This document shows, one piece after another, positions 60,501 to 64,000 of a stretch of 64,000 nucleotides of DNA. Source of the DNA: Candidatus Ozemobacteraceae bacterium (lineage in GTDB: Bacteria; Muiribacteriota; Ozemobacteria; Ozemobacterales; Ozemobacteraceae); contig DAOSOK010000011.1 in assembly GCA_035373905.1 (NCBI GenBank), forward strand, positions 1-64,000, written 5' to 3'. The number at the start of each line of letters is the position of its first letter. The first letter of the stretch is position 1. Made by a program: the position numbers and the translations under genes. A model generated the notes under the pieces. The model worked only from the letters and a program-made list of their open reading frames with translations, was not told the DNA's origin and made no database searches.

Positions 60501-60586
60501 TCCGAACGGCGGCAGCCGGCAGGGCCTTCGCCGCTTCGGCAGACCTCGACGCGGCTCTTCGACATGTCGAGTCATATTCGAAATGA
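57548..60586 (+). CDS. DUF5693-like membrane region fused to CsaB-type polysaccharide pyruvyl transferase
   Basis: 1012 residues from the ATG at 57548, which puts a hydrophobic anchor first (MPKSIIILIILVLPGLL); an ATG at 57503 adds 15 polar residues and has no better ribosome site. Residues about 30-350 are an extracytoplasmic alpha/beta domain of DUF5693 type (YNHPGLTAGAIRSMI, GWVEFNDQDGMDALLEG). About ten membrane segments lie in 360-640. Residues about 655-1010 are a CsaB pyruvyl transferase (GYFGFGNLGDELLW, VVVPGGSLLQ, LILCGQGFGPWG, VTMRLHAAVLATIAG). CsaB adds ketal pyruvate to secondary wall polymers that SLH domains bind. The two parts are separate neighbouring genes in some Firmicutes and Synergistota; here they are one chain. 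Confidence 0.85.
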   Translation: MPKSIIILIILVLPGLLAGGGRDLLRWRAEARDTFIETVMDFDELRTLARQEGWRLQEMLVAAAERGASSVGISEDTLHSLETEGRISILNLADLRQMAVEGDVASYGTEIVEPQGALWIWSQESGLLDRIEHHLGWKLPGGRVRRVSLNLLIVRRSGEDFKTRVGLGFSKEYLSLARECGLGIVLRIYNHPGLTAGAIRSMIAGLPDPADVSAIVFAEEEVLGSRGALAATIDELTHRSYRIGWVEFNDQDGMDALLEGLRGKRPFVRVHSIGRKELDENYNVSRAIARWVRAVRERRLKMLYMRCFFQDKKKFIGDLVQFNLDYLGAVVKRLQADGFQIPRLDEQRRDEPRHMVGKASPAERLAIGLALLLGVPLLLAATRWRYPAERDIWLTFGVAAGAWSILPVPLFIAFAGLVGAIAWSTLGCIWAMGANEASMAAGKPASFGGLAGFFLRLSLPGFLGGALVAALHAETIYLLKFEQFRGIKLAFIAPLAWTAVWALRRYGGGLLTLFARPLTVRELFIGLAVGGGTLLYLLRSGNVTFLKPSAMEDIGRTFLENLLIARPRNKEFLIGYPAALFFLFFRRRGVSEILPVLALFMQMGQVSLVNTFCHFHSPLSLAFLRGFNGLWTGLLTGAALLAVYLVCRVLACAGCKSDRSVLVGYFGFGNLGDELLWRSFAEEAARRRPDLKWSVIWGPAEWEEKGDHVRAVSRRDLLGLLEELAAARAVVVPGGSLLQATTSLGSLLYYLALLAFGRLLGARLILCGQGFGPWGTPGTVQRYLAASAARMVLEFASYISCRDREAAMTLARLPGPALSAAVGADLAFLRPRSGSSSRPPAGVKTVGVILRGSFPMSPVIAERLAGWAKTSGYRILPLAFQLGEDEEPWRNQPALLPVTILRDAAAADETFASCEFIVTMRLHAAVLATIAGVPWIGLAVDPKMTGLAAELGWQYVLPPEEADAARLDSCIRQVCDCRETLAEKLRTAAAGRAFAASADLDAALRHVESYSK

Positions 60587-60672
60587 TATATATCGCCGTG
60601 CTATAGATCGGAGGAGCCCGGACTACTACTCGTCTCACCAGTAACACGACAATCACCCGCATACTCGATACC

Positions 60673-60700
60673 GTTCGTGCTGAGCTTGTCGAAGCACGAA
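60673..60700. repeat. Palindromic intergenic repeat, variant b, reverse orientation
   Basis: GTTCGTGCT GAGCTTGTCGA AGCACGAA, the reverse complement of 52929-52957 except at the last base or so. Confidence 0.8.
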
Positions 60701-60706
60701 TGCACT

Positions 60707-60734
60707 CGCCCTTCGACAAGCTCAGGGCGAACGG
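60707..60734. repeat. Palindromic intergenic repeat, variant c
   Basis: CGCCC TTCGACAAGCTCA GGGCG arms plus AACGG. Shares its core with 52876-52904 in the opposite orientation. Confidence 0.7.
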
Positions 60735-60859
60735 CTGTGCCTTGTCGGTCTGGAGGAATTATATTTTACTCGTGATAGCTGTTGACTAACATATGAGACG
60801 AGTAGTAATGGAGGGGCCATTGCCGGTATCGTTCTGGCCTTTCAGATAGATTGCTTCTC

Positions 60860-61363
60860 CTATTTCGTCTTACTGGTCTTGGGGTCGAGGTCGCGGAGCT
60901 GAGAGTTGTGCCAGAAGATGGGGAACTCGTCGTTAGGGTTGAAGAAGGTGAAAAAGGTCCTGACGTCGCCGCCCTCGATCAGCACCACGGCCCGGACCTT
61001 GATGGGGGTCTTCCGGAGAGCTCTCGGGCTGAGGTCGGGCATCTTGTTGTCCTCGGGGTGACCGCCGTAGAACAGGTCGATCTCCTTGGCGTTCTTCTGC
61101 AGATACTCGAAGGCGTTCGGAGCGGCTTTCTTCTCCTTCGAATCGACGTCGCAGGTCACGATCTCGGCAGTGAGTCTCGAGAGCTTCTTCCCGGCGAAGA
61201 CGTTGAAAATGGCGCCCTTGTGCTCGAACTTCACGTCGAGCACCCGGATGGTGAGGTCGCAGAAAAGATACTCCTGCGGATTGAAGGCGACGGCGGGCTG
61301 AACCGCCAGCAACAGGCAGAGAGACAACAATCCAAACACGCCGAACATCCGAAGACCCTTCAT
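60860..61363 (-). CDS. Secreted protein of unknown function
   Basis: 167 residues from the ATG at 61363 (AAGGAG six bases upstream; the longer frame to 61378 covers that site). The signal peptide is about 1-27 (FGLLSLCLLLAVQPAVA). The mature part is mixed (LTIRVLDVKFEHKGAIFNVF, VVLIEGGDVRTFFTFF) and ends with a polar Lys/Thr-rich tail. It contains one Cys pair (FCDL and VTCDV) that could form a disulfide. I do not recognise the family. Confidence 0.65.
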   Translation of the reverse strand: MKGLRMFGVFGLLSLCLLLAVQPAVAFNPQEYLFCDLTIRVLDVKFEHKGAIFNVFAGKKLSRLTAEIVTCDVDSKEKKAAPNAFEYLQKNAKEIDLFYGGHPEDNKMPDLSPRALRKTPIKVRAVVLIEGGDVRTFFTFFNPNDEFPIFWHNSQLRDLDPKTSKTK

Positions 61364-61382
61364 GCTATACTCCTTCATATAT

Positions 61383-61411
61383 ATTCTAATGGCGCTTTTC
61401 GCCCGCGCAAA
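61383..61411 (-). promoter_or_regulatory. Possible promoter of the 61363 gene
   Basis: On the minus strand TTTGCG (61411-61406), 17 bases, TAGAAT (61388-61383). The region overlaps an inverted repeat (61399-61422) and the 12-mer GCCCGCGCAAAC shared with 43434-43445. Confidence 0.4.
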
Positions 61412-61456
61412 CGCGGGGCGAAATCAGCCCCTGTCATCCCCGTGATTGAGCGATAT

Positions 61457-62427
61457 CTAGCGAAGGGCGGCCGGGAGGGCCTTCTTCATCCCGCTCCTTT
61501 TGAGAAGCGGCGTGTATTTCAGAACCAGTTCTGCATCCTGCTTGGTCTTTGCATAGCCGGCGGCAGTGCGCATGAGGTCTTCCGCGGCAAGCGGTTGTCC
61601 GTTCGAATCCAGCATCCTGGCAAGCGTCACCAGGCTGGTCGTATCGGTGAATTTCGTTGCCCCGTAGACGATGATACGCGCCCAGGGGTTCAGGTCCGTG
61701 GCATTTCCGGCCGACATCTTTGCCGCACGGATCACCTCGTTCGGGGTGCGCGCCGCTTCGAGAGCCTGCCAGGCGATGGCATTCATGGCGGAGTCTGAAA
61801 CGCACATGGTACGAAGGATTGAAAAATCCTCGAATTTTTTCACGAGAGGCATGTGGGCCAGCACCATGGGATCGATGACGCGAAATTGTTGGCTGTTATG
61901 GTCGAAATCCGGTTGGCGCGACCGCCATGCGGCGAGTTCCCCGAATGTTTTGAAGGGGGTCGGCGAGACCGAAGACGCTTTTTCTGTCTTGTTCTTGGCG
62001 ACGGCGGTTTTCTGCGCAGTGCGGAGCCGGTAGGCCTGGTTGGCCAGGTAGTCTTTCGTCGCGCGTTGGTACGCCAATGACCAGAGCATCATCGCGTCCT
62101 CGGGGTCTTTGCCAAATGGGCATGCTCGAGAAGAACGGCATCGAGGCGAGCCCAGACCCCTCCGTGTCGTCCCGCTGAGTTGACTTGGTTGGCGACAAGA
62201 TATGCCACGAGGAGCTCGAAGGACTCGAAGGGCGGCTCGCACCATGTGGGAGCAGGGTCAGCGCGATGCGAATCACCGGAAGATACGTTGACCGCGGCGG
62301 GGCGTTGTGCATCGCTCTCGACGTTCACTGGTTTCCCGTCGAAAGGACCGGCAAGGACGGGGAACGAATCGATGACGAAAAGACCGGCCAGGAGAATAAC
62401 CGCGATCTGCGTTGTTCTTCGGCGCAT
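61457..62427 (-). pseudogene. Secreted protein gene broken by a single-base frameshift
   Basis: An ATG at 62427 (AAGGAA six bases upstream) opens a signal-bearing chain (QIAVILLAGLFVIDSFPVLA) that runs to a stop at 62089 as HAHLAKTPRTR. A second frame carries on the same kind of protein from about 62125: FGKDPEDAMMLWSLAYQRAT and then helical repeats to 61457. Moving from the first to the second frame needs one extra base. Restoring a T in the TTT run near 62116 would read HAHFGKDPEDAMM, an intact chain of about 323 residues. It is either a true mutation or a homopolymer error in the assembly. The function is unknown; the C-terminal half looks like TPR/Sel1-like helices. Confidence 0.65.
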
Positions 62428-62586
62428 AGATGTTCCTTTTCCCAATTCAAAATACGAACCAAGGCATGTACCATGCTATCTGACAAGAATATATCCTGGC
62501 AAGGAAACGAGCAGGGAAAACGGGAACTCCTCGATCCGTGGGGAGGCGTTTTCACGCCCTCCAGCGTCGGGTGCGAACAGGCCGGT

Positions 62587-62622
62587 AAAAACAAAACCGC
62601 CCGGCTTTGCGGCCGGGCGGCT
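62587..62622 (-). terminator. Rho-independent terminator of ahcY
   Basis: The stem CCGCCCGGC/GCCGGGCGG with a short loop is followed on the minus strand by TTTTGTTTTT. It lies 14 bases after the ahcY stop. Confidence 0.9.
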
Positions 62623-62635
62623 TCGGGAATACGGC

Positions 62636-64000
62636 TCAGTAGCGGTAGTGGTCCGACTTGTAGGGCCCCTCGACCGGGACGCCGATGTAGTCGGCCTGGT
62701 CCTTCGTCAGCACGGTGAGCTTCGCGCCGAGCTTCTCGAGGTGCAGGCGGGCGACTTCCTCGTCGAGCTTCTTCGAGAGAGTGTAGACGCCGACCTTGTG
62801 GTCGCTGGTCCAGAGGTCGATCTGGGCGAGCGTCTGGTTCGTGAACGAGCTGCTCATCACGAAGCTGGGGTGGCCGCGGGCGCAGCCGAGATTGACGAGG
62901 CGGCCTTCGGCCAGAATGTAGATGCTGTGGCCGTCGGCGTAGGTGTAGCGGTCGACCTGGGGCTTGATGTTCGTGCGCTTCACGCCCTTCCAGGTCTCGA
63001 GCTTGCTCATCTGGATCTCGTTGTCGAAGTGTCCGATGTTGCAGACGATCGCCTGATCCTTCATTTTCGCCATGTGGTCGGCGGTGATGATGTCGCGGTT
63101 GCCGGTCGTGGTGACGTAGATGTCGGCCTTGCCGAGCGTGTTCTCGACGGTGTCGACGACGTAGCCGGCCATCATGGCCTGCAGGGCGCAGATCGGGTCG
63201 ATCTCGGTGACGACGACGTGCGCGCCATACGAGCGCAGCGCCTGGGCGCAGCCCTTGCCGACGTCGCCGTAGCCGCACACGACAGCGACTTTGCCGGCGA
63301 TCATGACGTCGGTCGCGCGCTTGATGCCGTCGACGAGGCTTTCGCGGCAGCCGTACAGGTTGTCGAACTTCGACTTGGTGACCGAGTCGTTCACGTTGAT
63401 CGCGGGGAAGAGGAGCTTCTTCTCTTCCATCATCTTGTACAGGCGATGAACGCCGGTCGTCGTTTCCTCGCTGACGCCCTTGATGTGCGGCAGCATGTTC
63501 GTCCACTTCCTGGGCTCGGCCTTCAGGGTCTTCTTGAGGATCGCGAGCAGTTCCTGCTCGTCTTCACCCTCGGCGTGCCGGTCGAGGATCTTCGGATTGC
63601 GCTCGGCTTCGTAGCCAATGTGAATCATCATCGTGGCGTCGCCGCCGTCATCAACGATCAGGGTCGGGCCCTGGCCGTCCGGCCAGGTCAGCGCTTCCTG
63701 CGTGCACCACCAATACTCTTCGAGGGTTTCGCCCTTCCAGGCGAAGACCGGGATGCCGCGCTTGGCGATGGCCGCCGCGGCGGTGTCCTGCGTCGAAAAG
63801 ATATTGCAGCTGCACCACCGGACGTCGGCGCCGAGCTCGGCCAGAGTCTCGATCAGAACGGCGGTCTGGACGGTCATATGCAGCGACCCGGCGATGCGCG
63901 CGCCGCGGAGGGGTTTCTTCGCGCCGTACTTCTCGCGCAGGGCCATAAGGCCGGGCATTTCGTGCTCGGCGATCTCGATCTCCTTGCGGCCGAGCTGCCA
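62636..64000 (-). CDS. ahcY: S-adenosylhomocysteinase, 5' end beyond window
   Basis: 454 codons are visible. The frame continues to the window edge (WQLGRKEIEIAEHEMPGLM), so the true start lies outside. Substrate-domain motifs include GSLHMTVQTAVLIETL and WCSCNIFSTQDTAAAAI. The NAD site is VAVVCGYGDVGKGCAQAL. Catalytic region VNDSVTKSKFDNLYGCRES and the C-terminal LGAKLT...YKSDHYRY are typical; the final Lys-Tyr region is in the standard place. It splits S-adenosylhomocysteine to adenosine and homocysteine, keeping methylation going. The adenosine can feed nucleoside salvage. Any SAH riboswitch would lie past the right edge. Confidence 0.97.
   Translation of the reverse strand, partial: WQLGRKEIEIAEHEMPGLMALREKYGAKKPLRGARIAGSLHMTVQTAVLIETLAELGADVRWCSCNIFSTQDTAAAAIAKRGIPVFAWKGETLEEYWWCTQEALTWPDGQGPTLIVDDGGDATMMIHIGYEAERNPKILDRHAEGEDEQELLAILKKTLKAEPRKWTNMLPHIKGVSEETTTGVHRLYKMMEEKKLLFPAINVNDSVTKSKFDNLYGCRESLVDGIKRATDVMIAGKVAVVCGYGDVGKGCAQALRSYGAHVVVTEIDPICALQAMMAGYVVDTVENTLGKADIYVTTTGNRDIITADHMAKMKDQAIVCNIGHFDNEIQMSKLETWKGVKRTNIKPQVDRYTYADGHSIYILAEGRLVNLGCARGHPSFVMSSSFTNQTLAQIDLWTSDHKVGVYTLSKKLDEEVARLHLEKLGAKLTVLTKDQADYIGVPVEGPYKSDHYRY

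Larger units (their letters stand above)
60624..60807. repeat. Inverted repeat pair bounding a 184-base intergenic block
   Basis: Perfect 14-base arms TACTACTCGTCTCA (60624-60637) and TGAGACGAGTAGTA (60794-60807). Inside lie two palindromic repeats of the TTCGACAAGCTCAG family. There is no gene within. It looks like a small non-autonomous element with terminal repeats, but no clear target duplication is seen. Confidence 0.6.

Noticed and set aside
61585..61600. GTTCGAATCC, like a tRNA T-loop
   Set aside because: No acceptor stem or anticodon arm can be folded around it, and it lies inside a coding frame.

Overview
The window is GC-rich and almost fully coding (about 48 genes in 64 kb), with no rRNA, tRNA, CRISPR array, insertion sequence or phage gene that I can see. 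It looks like chromosome from a diderm, motile or twitching, at least partly anaerobic bacterium. The signs are a type IV pilus (Tfp) assembly operon with two retraction ATPases, FtsEX-EnvC, an M50 site-2 protease, a chemoreceptor, OmpA-type peptidoglycan-binding domains, AsrABC sulfite reductase and a CsaB-type pyruvyltransferase. The abundance of HEAT and TPR scaffold proteins, the archaeal/eukaryotic-type ProRS and the DUF5693-CsaB fusion suggest a little-studied deep lineage (Candidatus Riflebacteria/Ozemobacteria-like would fit). That placement is a guess, not something the sequence proves.

Layout. 1-6339 (minus): a nitrate/taurine-type ABC transporter with unusual architecture. It has two paralogous substrate-binding proteins fused to OmpA peptidoglycan-binding domains, a PspA-like protein between them, a permease with a roughly 130-residue insert and an ATPase with a roughly 205-residue proline-rich leader (cut by the window edge). 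6574-7098 is a ferritin-like protein. 7143-27192 (minus) is a long co-directional run: ftsE-ftsX-envC-ctpA, three prepilins, pilB-pilM-pilN-pilO-pilP-like, a HEAT protein, two large membrane-spanning TPR proteins, a site-2 protease and a small secreted protein. 27320-36819 (plus): two PilT-like ATPases and a HEAT-TPR protein in one overlapping operon, then proS, a second HEAT protein, apt and a NeuA-like cytidylyltransferase.

36864-43387 (minus) is one tight operon: TPR protein, a GGDEF sensor with Cache, HAMP and GAF regions, a ferritin-like diiron protein and asrA-asrB-asrC. This suggests c-di-GMP or redox control tied to sulfite reduction. 43893-48283 (minus): a small Cys protein, pyrimidine-nucleoside phosphorylase, dGTPase and a chemoreceptor. 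48464-49096 is a MobA/MocA-like nucleotidyltransferase. 49255-52750 (plus): an AAA ATPase with a winged-helix-like N-terminus, a membrane-FHA protein and a fourth HEAT protein. 53197-53916 is an unknown protein. 54132-56857 (plus) is a ModABC-type oxyanion transporter. 57061-60586 is a small secreted protein plus the DUF5693-CsaB fusion. 60860-62427 holds a secreted protein and a frameshifted gene. 62636-64000 is ahcY, cut by the right edge.

Several sigma70-like promoters could be read directly, including a perfect TTGACA-17-TATAAT before proS. Two promoters sit so close to their start codons that the transcripts should be leaderless. The best candidate for an undescribed system is the envelope-anchored ABC/PspA/OmpA cassette at the left end. 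The asr-GGDEF operon and the scaffold-rich Tfp operon come next.
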